This document shows positions 16,028-24,880 of a stretch of DNA of 64,000 nt, one piece after another. Under the pieces are notes generated by a model. The model did no database searches and was not told the DNA's origin. It was given only the letters and a program-made list of their open reading frames with translations. The number at the start of each line of letters is the position of its first letter. Within the stretch, counting starts at the first letter, position 1. A program made the translations under genes and the position numbers. Source of the stretch: Stutzerimonas stutzeri (GTDB taxonomy: Bacteria > Pseudomonadota > Gammaproteobacteria > Pseudomonadales > Pseudomonadaceae); NCBI GenBank assembly GCA_002339675.1, contig DDKB01000017.1, positions 646,327-710,326 of the forward strand, given 5' to 3'.

Positions 16028-17728
16028 ATGTTCTTATCGTTTTCAAGTTTAGCAGTTTACCTGGATCGCCCCCTCAGACCTTCCTACTATTATTTTGCGG
16101 CCAGCTTGGTCGCGGCCATTTATACGTTCCACTTGTTTCCGATTGATTTCTTTACCGGCACATCAGGTTTCTGGTTCAATACTCACACGGACCCAACGCA
16201 GCATATAACGGGTATGTGGGCGTTCGTACAGGACAGCTGGCGCTTTCCACTTTTGCATACTCGCCTGCTTAATGCGCCGGAAGGGGTTTCGGTTGCTTTC
16301 ACGGACAGTATTCCGCTAGCTGCGATTTTGTTCAAACCGCTCTACGGCTTGCTGCCCACGGGCAGCCATTACTTCGGTGTCTGGGTGTTCTTGTGCTATA
16401 TGCTGCAGGGCATTGCAGGTGCATGGGCGGCCGCGACCATCGGTTGCCGGTCGTTCGCTGCGCTTCTCGCTGGCACGCTGTTCACGTTAATGATGCCGGC
16501 GCTACTGATCCGCATCCCTCACGCTGCTCTGCTTTTTCAGTGCAGCTTGGTTGCGATATTGGTGCTCTATTTTCAGCTCAGTTGCGGCCGCTGCTCGTTG
16601 CGCCGATTTGTCATGGCTGCAGTGGCACTACTACTGCTTGCTGGGTCGATTCACCTCTATCTCGTTGCAATGTTGTATGCGCTTTACATTGCAGCACTAC
16701 TCGGCCAGTTGTGGCGATCCCTATCGTGGCGCGCACTTGGCCATTCGTTTTTCCTCGTGCTGTTGCCTGCTCCGTTGCTGCTATTACTCTTCTTCGTATT
16801 GGGCTATTTGTCGTTTTCGACAGGCCTTCCTCCTGCGGAAAACGGATTCACTGAGTCATCGATGAATTTGTTTTCCCCTTTGCTGGGTACGCAGCTGGCG
16901 CCCAGCGGTTTCATTCCGACAAACGGGGTGGTGCTCGATGCGACAGGTTTGCAGATTGATGGCCATAACTACCTTGGACTGGCGGTGTTGATCATGCTTG
17001 GTTTCGCCGCGCTGAGTCGGCCGCTGGCCCTGCTTCGGTTCTCGCGAAACCATGTACCTATGATTCTGGTGCTCCTAGGCCTCTTTGGATACTCGGTATC
17101 GAATGTGGTTTATCTGGGTGCAAACGAAGTGTTGACCTATTCGTTACCCCGTTGGATCGAGCCTCTGACGCATATTTTTCGTGGGTCGGGCCGGTTCTTC
17201 TGGCCGGTGGGTTACGCTCTTCTGCTATTAGCCATTGGTTTTTTTCTTACGCGGGCAAGCCCGGTATATCGTCTTGCCTTGCTGGCGTTTGCCGTCGTGC
17301 AATACATTGATATCGCTCCACACCGTGCATACCTCTACGAAGCTTCCCATAGGGCGCCTGTTTTCGCTTATGACCGGGAGCTCTGGGATGCACGGATCGA
17401 GAAAGCAAATGCCGTATATCTTCTTCCAGCTTACGGCTGCGGGGCGCTGGGCGACGATGCCCTTTTCCTGCAATATTTCACATCGCTACATGCTGTGCCC
17501 TTTAACACAGGTTTCATTGCGCGGGTCGCGACCGACTGTGCTGCTAAAAATGGGGTTCTGGGGCGCCAGCGACGTCCCGGTGAGCTATTCGTGTTTAAAC
17601 GAGCGGAATATTCCGATGCTCAGATTCGCACCGCCATGGGAGCGCAGGCTGATCAGTGGTGCAACGAGGAGCCGATTGGCGTTGTTTGCATCGTGCCGGC
17701 CAAAGAGAGCAGCGGAAAAGCCCGTTAG
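16028..17728 (+). CDS. Polytopic membrane glycosyltransferase-like protein (GtrC/DUF6311-like)
   Basis: 566 residues with about eleven hydrophobic helices and a soluble C-terminal tail of about 120 residues. The region after helix 1 holds FWFNTHTDPTQHITGMWAF, which resembles the first periplasmic loop of GT-C enzymes where an acidic residue is catalytic. YLTVAM-like membrane parts and FRGSGRFFWP later in the chain fit DUF6311 proteins. Start uncertain: TTG 15983 or ATG 16028, neither with a good ribosome-binding site; I use 16028. It is probably co-transcribed with the two upstream genes and would move the lipid-linked sugar onto a glycan in the periplasm. The first 100 bases are unusually AT-rich for the window. 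Confidence 0.65.
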   Translation: MFLSFSSLAVYLDRPLRPSYYYFAASLVAAIYTFHLFPIDFFTGTSGFWFNTHTDPTQHITGMWAFVQDSWRFPLLHTRLLNAPEGVSVAFTDSIPLAAILFKPLYGLLPTGSHYFGVWVFLCYMLQGIAGAWAAATIGCRSFAALLAGTLFTLMMPALLIRIPHAALLFQCSLVAILVLYFQLSCGRCSLRRFVMAAVALLLLAGSIHLYLVAMLYALYIAALLGQLWRSLSWRALGHSFFLVLLPAPLLLLLFFVLGYLSFSTGLPPAENGFTESSMNLFSPLLGTQLAPSGFIPTNGVVLDATGLQIDGHNYLGLAVLIMLGFAALSRPLALLRFSRNHVPMILVLLGLFGYSVSNVVYLGANEVLTYSLPRWIEPLTHIFRGSGRFFWPVGYALLLLAIGFFLTRASPVYRLALLAFAVVQYIDIAPHRAYLYEASHRAPVFAYDRELWDARIEKANAVYLLPAYGCGALGDDALFLQYFTSLHAVPFNTGFIARVATDCAAKNGVLGRQRRPGELFVFKRAEYSDAQIRTAMGAQADQWCNEEPIGVVCIVPAKESSGKAR

Positions 17729-17859
17729 TTTTGGCTATCGTCGTAGGCTGCTGCCTGGGCCGGTTGTCTGCTGCCGTTTGCCTTCAATAGGCTGGGTAGC
17801 GCCAGCTCGTTTCTATCGAACCGTCAATACCGCTCCGCTGATTGCTTTCGGACGTTCCT

Positions 17860-19197
17860 ATGAATCAAGAAATCACTAATCTGGGTGTCTACCCGTACCG
17901 TGCCGTAGCACATCTGTACGTTACCTTCCCCGACGGCAGCGTCGCCTTAGGTACAGGTGCGGTAGTTGGGCGAAACGACATACTGACCGCCACCCATGTC
18001 GTTTATGACCCTGATGCCGGCGGCTGGGCTCGCGACGTCCGTATCGCTATCGGCGCTGATTACGACTCCGTTACTTTTCGCTATGACAGCCCCTCGCTCG
18101 TCGATCTGGAGGGGGCGCGCTGGACTATAAGCGGTTTCCCGTCTCAAACATTCTCCGACGGTGACAACGAATCGCTAACCTTCGCGGAGTCGCAGTCCGA
18201 CGTCGCGCTGATCGGTCTCAGCCTCCCGGTTGGCGATCAGGTGGGTTACTTCGCATTGGCACCCGGTTATGACTCCACGCAGCTGGCATTCCAGATCGGC
18301 TATCCGCAGGGCAGCACTGGCATGATGGCTGGCCCGTTATTAGTGCAGCACAACAGTGTCTTTGACATATACGCGGCGACATCGGGGGGGGCGAACCAGC
18401 TTATGGGGCCCGGTAGTTCCGGCGGTCCGCTGTACATCGTCGACGGGGAGGTTCCTCTTATCGTAGGCGTTCGCTCCAGCGGGTCGGATACAAAGGCTTA
18501 TTGGGCCGACATAGGCTATACCTACGATCAGCTCCTTGCGGCTATGAGCAACAACGATCAACTGGTCATCGGCCGGGCGGCAGGCCATTCCTTTGCAGGG
18601 ACCGATGCAAATGATGTCATCACCGCAACTGCGTCGGCGGATGCGGTTACGGGCGGGGCAGGTCTGGATACATTTGTCTATGCATCGGTGCGTAGTCAGT
18701 ACGTAGTTGCTGTCGGGCTTGATAAGGTGACCGTCAGCAATCGCGCAGATGCTTCAGATATCGACAATCTCGCAGGGTTTGAGCGTCTGTCGTTTGCGGA
18801 CGGTGTGCTAGCGATCGACGTCGCGGCCGGTGAGGTTTCCGGTAGTGCATATCGGCTCTATCAGGCTGCGTTCGATCGACGGCCGGATATTGCCGGACTC
18901 AACTACTGGATCGACCGAATGGATTCAGGCATGTCGCTGCAGGATGTTGCGCAATCGTTCGGGCAGAGTCCCGAATTCCAGTCAATTTATGGGGTTGCCC
19001 CTGGGAACCAGGCGCTTATTACCGGCTACTACCTGAATGTTCTGGATCGTCTACCCGACCCGGACGGCTATGCCTATTGGCTTGACGAGCTGGCTGGCGG
19101 GCTCAGCGCTTCGGGTATGCTTGCGTCGTTTTCGGAAAGTGCGGAGAACCAGATCAAACTCAGCGGTGCGCTAGAGCAGGGGATATGGCTGGCGTAG
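17860..19197 (+). CDS. Secreted trypsin-like serine protease with C-terminal DUF4214
   Basis: 445 residues from ATG 17860. Residues 1-230 are a trypsin/V8-like protease domain with a full triad: His46 in TATHVV, Asp114 in QSDVALI and Ser187 in GSSGGP. A linker with RTX-like features (GTDANDVITAT, GGAGLDTFVY) leads to two DUF4214 units (LYQAAFDRRPDIAGLNYW, YLNVLDRLPDPDGYAYW) and the FSESAENQ end typical for this family. No signal peptide, so type I export is likely. It shares the RS-Y-V...NLERLSFADG pre-module with the giant adhesin. It might mature or trim surface proteins anchored by the same module, or digest external protein. It is followed by a strong terminator. Confidence 0.85.
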   Translation: MNQEITNLGVYPYRAVAHLYVTFPDGSVALGTGAVVGRNDILTATHVVYDPDAGGWARDVRIAIGADYDSVTFRYDSPSLVDLEGARWTISGFPSQTFSDGDNESLTFAESQSDVALIGLSLPVGDQVGYFALAPGYDSTQLAFQIGYPQGSTGMMAGPLLVQHNSVFDIYAATSGGANQLMGPGSSGGPLYIVDGEVPLIVGVRSSGSDTKAYWADIGYTYDQLLAAMSNNDQLVIGRAAGHSFAGTDANDVITATASADAVTGGAGLDTFVYASVRSQYVVAVGLDKVTVSNRADASDIDNLAGFERLSFADGVLAIDVAAGEVSGSAYRLYQAAFDRRPDIAGLNYWIDRMDSGMSLQDVAQSFGQSPEFQSIYGVAPGNQALITGYYLNVLDRLPDPDGYAYWLDELAGGLSASGMLASFSESAENQIKLSGALEQGIWLA

Positions 19198-19319
19198 GCT
19201 GCGTAGTGCTTCGTCGCTAGGGTGAGCACATGGAAACGTGCGAGGCGCGGTTTCGCGTAGATTATTTCGTTCTTGAACGGGTAGATGCCGTTTTCTTGCG
19301 CTGTAGCACGGCGTGTACC

Positions 19320-19340
19320 AACCGCGACCGCGGTTTTTTT
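19320..19340 (+). terminator. Rho-independent terminator after the protease gene
   Basis: AACCGCG (19320-19326) pairs with CGCGGTT (19329-19335), followed by T to 19340. The loop is only two bases as drawn, so the top pair must open. It separates the protease transcript from wzm. Confidence 0.8.
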
Positions 19341-19390
19341 ATCGCGCCGATGTGAGTATTCTTCCCGACTGTTTTTTCACCGGCACTCTC

Positions 19391-20167
19391 ATGAACTGGA
19401 ATCTGATACTCAATTTCACGCGTCAAGACCTGGTCGATCGCCATTCTGCGTCGGTGCTAGGGGCGGCTTGGACCTTCATCCTCCCCCTGATCAATATTTT
19501 GATCTTCACGCTGGTCTTTTCACGCATCATGGGGATGCGCCTTGGTGGGGTTGGCCAAGATCTGGGCCCTTACGGCTACAGTATTTATCTGGTAAGCGGT
19601 TTGCTCGCCTGGAACTGCTTCGCAGCGACGTTGACACGGGTTACCCAGGTGTTTCATGAAAAAGCTCATTTGATCGGTAAGGTTCGTCTATCTCTTTGGT
19701 CATTGCCTCTCTATGTGATCCTCAGCGAGACAGTTCTTTACTTGATTTCCACCGGGTTTTTCCTGATTTTCCTTTGGGTAATCGACTTCAACTTTTCAGT
19801 AAGCTTGTTGTGGTGGGTGCCGACGTTCATATGCATGCAGTTGTTGGCTTTTGCTATAGGCCTGTGTTGCGCGATTTTGTCGGTATTTCTCCGTGACATC
19901 AAAGAAGTCGTTGGGGTTGTCGTACAGCTCTGGTTTTGGTTGACCCCTATCGTATACGTTCCGGGGATCCTGCCAGAAAGCGTCCAGCCGTTAATCAAAT
20001 TGAACCCTTTCTTTCATCTGGCGAATGCCTATCGAAGCGCTCTGCTAGGTACCGAGCCGCCTTCAGTCGTCGGGCTGCTGCTGATCGCGGTGATAGGGGC
20101 TTGTATGCTCGCTGGATCTATCTGGATAGGAAGGCGTCTGGAACGAGACATTCGAGACTTTCTTTAA
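19391..20167 (+). CDS. wzm: Polysaccharide ABC exporter, permease subunit
   Basis: 258 residues from ATG 19391, the ABC-2 type permease of O-antigen or capsule exporters. It begins with the amphipathic stretch typical of Wzm (NFTRQDLVDRHSASVLGAAW), then six transmembrane helices, with FSRIMGM, FHEKAHLIGKVRLSLWSLP and the late WFWLTPIVYVPGILP and NPFFHLANAYRSALL motifs of the family. It pumps undecaprenyl-linked glycan across the inner membrane with the ATPase encoded at 27436-28626. In most loci wzm and wzt are adjacent; here they are 7 kb apart on opposite strands. An in-frame ATG at 19313 lies before the terminator, so it is unlikely to be the start. Confidence 0.9.
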   Translation: MNWNLILNFTRQDLVDRHSASVLGAAWTFILPLINILIFTLVFSRIMGMRLGGVGQDLGPYGYSIYLVSGLLAWNCFAATLTRVTQVFHEKAHLIGKVRLSLWSLPLYVILSETVLYLISTGFFLIFLWVIDFNFSVSLLWWVPTFICMQLLAFAIGLCCAILSVFLRDIKEVVGVVVQLWFWLTPIVYVPGILPESVQPLIKLNPFFHLANAYRSALLGTEPPSVVGLLLIAVIGACMLAGSIWIGRRLERDIRDFL

Positions 20168-20276
20168 GTCTGCTGCCTTGGTCGCGATCAATTGCCATGT
20201 TAATGGGTGTCTCTATCGATAAGCACAGCTCCAAAGGATACTCAGGGAGTTGCGGCTCGATACAGAGTCTGGATAT

Positions 20277-21680
20277 ATGATTTTCAGTTCCTATCCGTTT
20301 CTGCTCGTATTCCTTCCAGTTGTGTACGGATTGTTTTTACTACTGCGATGGCGGCAAATGGAGCGTGCGGCTCCTGTTGTGCTGTTGTTGGCCTCGCTGT
20401 ATTTTTATGCAGCTTGGAACTGGGGGTATCTCGGGCTTCTGATTGGCTCCATCTTGTTCAACTATGTTCTAGGCTACCGGGTCACCGCGCATCGTGGCAG
20501 GTTCTGGCTTGTAGTTGCTGTGTCCGGAAATTTATTGTTGCTCGCCTATTACAAATATGCGGGGTTCTTTTTCGGTTTTCTGCCGGGGAGCCGCGACTGG
20601 CACATTTTGCTTCCTTTGGGTATTTCCTTCTTTTCATTCCAACAGATTGCGTGGCAGGTGGACTTGCACCGCAAGCGCCTGTCAGCGCCTGGCAGCCTTG
20701 TCCGTTACGGCTTCTTCGTCAGTTTCTTTCCTCAACTGATCGCCGGCCCGATCGTACATGCACGTGAGATTCTCCCGCAGATTGGTCGGGGCTGGCTGCA
20801 GCGCCCATTGGCGTGGGAGATGGGTTTGGCACTGCTGGTGGTCGGGTTGATGAAGAAAGTACTGTTGGCTGATCCGCTGGCACCGGCCGTTGACAGTTTG
20901 TTCAGTCGCGCCGCAAACGGCGACCTGCTAGACGCTTCGGAAGTTGTCCTGGCCGGGTGTGCATATGGCCTCCAGTTATACTTCGACTTCTCTGGATATG
21001 CAGACATGGCGCTTGGCCTGGGATTGATGTTTGGAATTCGACTGCCGGTGAACTTCCGTTCTCCTTACAAGAGCGGTTCCATTGTGGAATTCTGGCGGCG
21101 TTGGCATATCACGCTGTCGCATTTCTTGCGCGATTATCTGTACATTCCGCTGGGCGGTAGTCGGGCTGGGCGGCTCCGGGCGAATGCGAACCTCATGATC
21201 ACGATGCTTCTGGGTGGCCTATGGCATGGAGCCGGATGGCAGTTCATCCTATGGGGGGGGATGCATGGCGGTATGTTGGTTATCAACCACAGCTGGTCCA
21301 AGTGGGTTCCCTGGCGTTTTCCGCATATCTTGGCGCTCTTTTTGACCTTGGTATTCGTCATGCTGGCCTGGATCCCGTTTCGTGCGGAATCGTTGTCGGT
21401 GACCATGCACATGTATGCAGGTTTGTTTGATTGGCATTGGGCTTGGCAATTCGATAAGGCGACGCTATTGCGAGAGGTGTTGGCGATGCGCATAGATAAA
21501 AGCCTGCCTTGGGCATGCACCGCGCTGTTGGGACTCGCTTTAGCAGCGCCGTGCAGCAGAACGCTGTGCTTGAAGCTAGGAAGCCTGGGGCGTGGGGCGT
21601 TGATCGGCGCTGGCTTGTTGGCCGTGTTGAAAGTCATGGCTGGCGAGCCCGATCGTGCCTTTCTGTACTTCAATTTTTAG
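20277..21680 (+). CDS. MBOAT-family membrane O-acyltransferase (AlgI-like)
   Basis: 467 residues from ATG 20277. Family features in order: FSSYPFLLVFLP at the start, YYKYAGFF, LPLGISFFSFQQIAWQVD, FFPQLIAGPIVHAREI, LQLYFDFSGYADMALGL, VEFWRRWHITLSHFLRDYLYIPLGG and WHGAGWQFILWGGMHG, where His317 is the presumed catalytic residue. These proteins carry acetyl groups across the inner membrane for O-acetylation of exported polysaccharides (alginate, D-alanyl or peptidoglycan systems). The next gene, 8 bases downstream, encodes an SGNH-like protein that would complete the transfer. Probably acetylates the glycan exported by Wzm/Wzt. No strong ribosome-binding site is visible; translation may be coupled to an upstream reading frame. 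Confidence 0.88.
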   Translation: MIFSSYPFLLVFLPVVYGLFLLLRWRQMERAAPVVLLLASLYFYAAWNWGYLGLLIGSILFNYVLGYRVTAHRGRFWLVVAVSGNLLLLAYYKYAGFFFGFLPGSRDWHILLPLGISFFSFQQIAWQVDLHRKRLSAPGSLVRYGFFVSFFPQLIAGPIVHAREILPQIGRGWLQRPLAWEMGLALLVVGLMKKVLLADPLAPAVDSLFSRAANGDLLDASEVVLAGCAYGLQLYFDFSGYADMALGLGLMFGIRLPVNFRSPYKSGSIVEFWRRWHITLSHFLRDYLYIPLGGSRAGRLRANANLMITMLLGGLWHGAGWQFILWGGMHGGMLVINHSWSKWVPWRFPHILALFLTLVFVMLAWIPFRAESLSVTMHMYAGLFDWHWAWQFDKATLLREVLAMRIDKSLPWACTALLGLALAAPCSRTLCLKLGSLGRGALIGAGLLAVLKVMAGEPDRAFLYFNF

Positions 21681-21687
21681 CCTTCCT

Positions 21688-22683
21688 ATGACTCGATACA
21701 GACGAAACCCTAAACGTTTTATCGGTGGCGTTGCGCTGGGTTGTATGGTCTTGCTGGTTGGTTGGCTTGCGCTATTGGTCGGCCAGCTCGGTCGGCCCGT
21801 GGTGACGGACCAATGGGTCGAGCAGAGTTACAAGCGCAAGTTGGCTGTTGCCGCTGCGCTACAGGGGCCGCGAGTTCTCGTTGTTGGTGGCTCCGGTGCG
21901 TTGTTTGGTCTCGAGTCGGCGATTCTGACCCAGTCGCTGGGTCGGCCCGTGGTAAATCTTGGCGTCAACGCCGGTGTGCAATCGCACTTCATAAGCCGCT
22001 ACGCATACGAGGCTATACGACCCGGCGACTGGGTGATACTGCCGCTCGAATATCCGCTTTATCACGACCGGCACCGGGTTAACTACGCTTTCGATAGTTA
22101 TTGGTTAAGCCATCCGGAATTCGGTCGTCTGGATCTGAGTGCATTGCAGTTGGTCAAGTTACTTTGGTTTACGCCGCTTTCCCGCGTCGCAGACGGCTAT
22201 GTGGGACTGCCGCATGGGTACCGGGTCGAGGGGCTATATGGGCCGCAGAACATGAATGCGCAAGGGGACCAGATCAACAGTGAGGCTGCCAGGCAGGAAA
22301 TCTGGATGAGAGAGGCGGTTGAGCGCTCAGCGGACCAGACATACGGGGCTGATGCCGCGCCTAGTCAATCCAACTGGGATCGTTGGGCCCGGTTGGCGAA
22401 GTTGGTGGAAGGTCAAGGAGGGTGCGCCATATTCATTCCGCCCCCGCTGCTGGATCGGCCTTCTTACCATCGAGGCGTTGAAGCAGAGTACTACTCGGCC
22501 TTAGCCTCCCGGGCAAGAGAGCACGGGCTTAACTATCTGGGCAATCCGTTTGATTTCATGTACCCAGTTGATTATTTCTTTGACACAAATTTTCATTTGA
22601 ACGCGGAGGCGCGCCGGCAGCACACCTCAAAAGTGGCGAAACTGCTGGCTCCGGCATTCGCAGATTGCAGCGCTCCTCGCTGA
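21688..22683 (+). CDS. Membrane-anchored SGNH/AlgJ-like protein, putative acetyltransferase partner
   Basis: 331 residues from ATG 21688, 8 bases after the MBOAT stop. One transmembrane helix at about residues 12-34 puts the rest in the periplasm. VLVVGGSGALFGLES looks like SGNH block I (serine nucleophile), NLGVNAGVQSHF resembles the block with the conserved Gly/Asn, and DTNFHLNAEA near the end supplies the block V Asp-x-x-His. AlgJ, AlgX and DltD-type proteins with this fold pair with MBOAT proteins to finish O-acetyl transfer. Most likely it acetylates the surface polysaccharide. I cannot assign the sugar position. Confidence 0.75.
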   Translation: MTRYRRNPKRFIGGVALGCMVLLVGWLALLVGQLGRPVVTDQWVEQSYKRKLAVAAALQGPRVLVVGGSGALFGLESAILTQSLGRPVVNLGVNAGVQSHFISRYAYEAIRPGDWVILPLEYPLYHDRHRVNYAFDSYWLSHPEFGRLDLSALQLVKLLWFTPLSRVADGYVGLPHGYRVEGLYGPQNMNAQGDQINSEAARQEIWMREAVERSADQTYGADAAPSQSNWDRWARLAKLVEGQGGCAIFIPPPLLDRPSYHRGVEAEYYSALASRAREHGLNYLGNPFDFMYPVDYFFDTNFHLNAEARRQHTSKVAKLLAPAFADCSAPR

Positions 22684-22727
22684 GCCAGCCTCTCGGGGAG
22701 CAGTGCAGCGGTGCCACACGCACTATT

Positions 22728-23927
22728 TCATCGCGTCTTGGACATGAGTTTGCGATAAACCTCTAGCGTTCCGGCTGCGCAGGCTTCCCATGTGAATGCT
22801 CTTGCTCTTCGCTCTCCAGCCTCGACATTCGCTTCGCGTCTGCTGTGATTGTTCAGCACATCAAGCATGGCGGCCGAAATATCGGCAGCATCCGTGGGGT
22901 CGACTAGCCAGGCAGCTTGTCCGGCCACCTCAGGCAACGATGTCGTGTTGGACGTTATCACTGGGCAGCGGGCTGCAAACGCCTCCACAACGGGCAATCC
23001 GAATCCTTCGTATAGAGATGGAAATACAAGGGCGGCGGCGCTCTGTAGCAAAGCCATTACGTCGTGTCGGGGAAGATATTTCAACCAGTAACCTTCACCA
23101 CTTGCCTCTAGTTCGGCTAGCTGTGGCATCAGGTCATCATTGCCCCATCCATCTCGCCCAACCACGACAAGCTGGTGGCGCCTTCGGGTTTCCGCAGGCA
23201 GTTGTTTGAATGCTTCGAGAATGCCACGTAAGTTCTTGCGTGGTTGCAACGTGCCGATGAATAGAAAAAAGCCCGGCTGCAGTGCGTGCGCGTTGAGTGT
23301 TTCCTCTATCTGCTTGGCGGGGATGCGGTCGAAATAGCACGGTTCCACGCCAAGTGGGGTGACGCTGACCTGCGCTGGGTCGAGACCGAGATGGTTAACC
23401 AGGTCCCGCTTGCTGTGTTCTGAAATGGTTATGACATGATCGGCCGACTTGATGGTCTGGATGAACAGCCAGTTTTTTAGGCGAGGCAGATCCTGCCTGA
23501 TCCATTCAGGGTGAAGCAAAGGAATCAGATCCATAACGGTAGCTACAACCGGAACGTCATCTATGCGAGGGATGTGATGGTCCGTTGCATGAAGCAGATC
23601 CAGATCCGCCTTGAGCTGTGCTGAACCCAGCAATGACATCCGAAAAGTCGCCGATAGAAGGCAAGACACCGAGAAACGAGGGGCGAGCGACTGGGGAGTA
23701 CCACACTCCAGTGTTGGTAGGTCCCGACCGAACGCGTATGGCCGAAAGCGCCAGACTCCCTCGGTGTCGGCAGTGATCTTTTGCATCGCATGCCAAAGTG
23801 CGCGGGTATAGGTTCCGATGCCGTCCAGATGGCCGGCGCGCTCGCCGATGCACCAGACCGTGCAGCTGAATCCGACGGTCGGTCCAAAGGACTGGTTTGC
23901 GTCACCGGGTAGTCTGGGTTCGTTCAT
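22728..23927 (-). CDS. GT4 glycosyltransferase, mannosyltransferase-like
   Basis: 399 residues. GT4 layout: N-terminal GERAGHLDGIGTYTRAL substrate loop, HATDHHIPRIDDVP and VATVMDLIPLLHPEW, then FLFIGTLQPRKNLRGILEAF at the donor domain start and the E-x7-E signature in PSLYEGFGLPVVEAFA, followed by SNTTSLPEVAG. This pattern is close to WbdA/WbpY-type mannosyl- or rhamnosyltransferases that elongate ABC-exported D-mannose or D-rhamnose polymers. It is the last gene of the minus-strand operon wzt-methyltransferase-GT4-rmd-GT4, overlapping rmd by 4 bases. Sugar specificity is inferred from the GDP-sugar genes nearby. Confidence 0.85.
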   Translation of the reverse strand: MNEPRLPGDANQSFGPTVGFSCTVWCIGERAGHLDGIGTYTRALWHAMQKITADTEGVWRFRPYAFGRDLPTLECGTPQSLAPRFSVSCLLSATFRMSLLGSAQLKADLDLLHATDHHIPRIDDVPVVATVMDLIPLLHPEWIRQDLPRLKNWLFIQTIKSADHVITISEHSKRDLVNHLGLDPAQVSVTPLGVEPCYFDRIPAKQIEETLNAHALQPGFFLFIGTLQPRKNLRGILEAFKQLPAETRRRHQLVVVGRDGWGNDDLMPQLAELEASGEGYWLKYLPRHDVMALLQSAAALVFPSLYEGFGLPVVEAFAARCPVITSNTTSLPEVAGQAAWLVDPTDAADISAAMLDVLNNHSRREANVEAGERRARAFTWEACAAGTLEVYRKLMSKTR

Positions 23928-24880
23928 TCGAATTCCACCCGCTGACGCCAGTAATCCAGCAGTTCCTTCAGCGTTTGCTCGATAGGGATGTGCGGTTGCC
24001 AGCCAGTAAGTGTTCGCAATCGTTGACTATTACCTGTCGCCACGGGGATGTCCGAAGGCCGTAGGCGTTGCGGATCAAGTTCGACGCTGATCTGCGAGCT
24101 TGTCATGCTTAGAAGGGTTTCGAGCATAGCGCGGATCTGGCGTGGAACGCCGGATGAGATGTTGACGATGCGCGACTGTTCAGGAATGGGCGAAAGGGCG
24201 AGCAGCCTCAGGTATGCTTCGCAGACGTCCCTCACATCCAGAAAATCACGGCTTGCATCGATATTGCCGACACGCAGGACCGGTGGCTGTTTGCCGGCTT
24301 CGATAAGGGCAATCTGGCGGGCAAAGGAGGCGGTCACAAAATTGGCAGACTGCTGTGCTCCGATGTGGTTGAAGGGGCGAGCAATCATCCCTTTCATTCC
24401 TTGCCGAAAGTACTGTTCAAAGGCGCACTCGGCAGCGAGTTTGCTCGCCGAATATGGATTCATCGGCGCGCATTGACTTCGCTCATCGAGCGCGATGCCT
24501 TCTCTGAAGGCTGCCCCGTAAACCTCGGCGGAACTCGTGAAAAGGATGAACGCGTCGGGTGCGTGTAATCGAGCCGCTTCCAGTAGATGCATGCTCCCGG
24601 CTACGTTAGTCCGCCATGTGGATAGAGGGTCGGTGAAGCTTGCTGGTACGTTGGATACTGCGGCAAGGTGAATGATGTGTGAAGGTTGCGTTTGCTGCAC
24701 GGCAGCAGCAACTGCTGACGCATCGTGTATGTCACACCGGATGTAGTCACCGGGCTGCCCGGGGTATGGCTGGGGACGGTTGCTTAACGCGATGACGTCA
24801 TAGCCTTCACGCTGGAGAGCCGGGGTAAGCACGCCACCAACGAACCCACTGGCGCCTGTCATGAGGACGCGGTGCGTCAT
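23924..24880 (-). CDS. rmd: GDP-6-deoxy-D-mannose reductase-like SDR
   Basis: 318 residues, extended short-chain dehydrogenase. Cofactor loop GASGFVGGVL at residues 9-18, IIHLAAVSNVP, TSSAEVYG, the YSASK catalytic Tyr/Lys, and RPFNHIGAQQSANFV plus DASRDFLDVRDV, which are typical of Rmd enzymes that reduce GDP-4-keto-6-deoxy-D-mannose to GDP-D-rhamnose. The dehydratase Gmd that should supply the substrate is not in the window. Start and stop overlap the neighbours by 4 bases each, so it is tightly co-translated. Alternative: another GDP- or dTDP-hexulose reductase of the same group. Confidence 0.8.
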   Translation of the reverse strand: MTHRVLMTGASGFVGGVLTPALQREGYDVIALSNRPQPYPGQPGDYIRCDIHDASAVAAAVQQTQPSHIIHLAAVSNVPASFTDPLSTWRTNVAGSMHLLEAARLHAPDAFILFTSSAEVYGAAFREGIALDERSQCAPMNPYSASKLAAECAFEQYFRQGMKGMIARPFNHIGAQQSANFVTASFARQIALIEAGKQPPVLRVGNIDASRDFLDVRDVCEAYLRLLALSPIPEQSRIVNISSGVPRQIRAMLETLLSMTSSQISVELDPQRLRPSDIPVATGNSQRLRTLTGWQPHIPIEQTLKELLDYWRQRVEFE

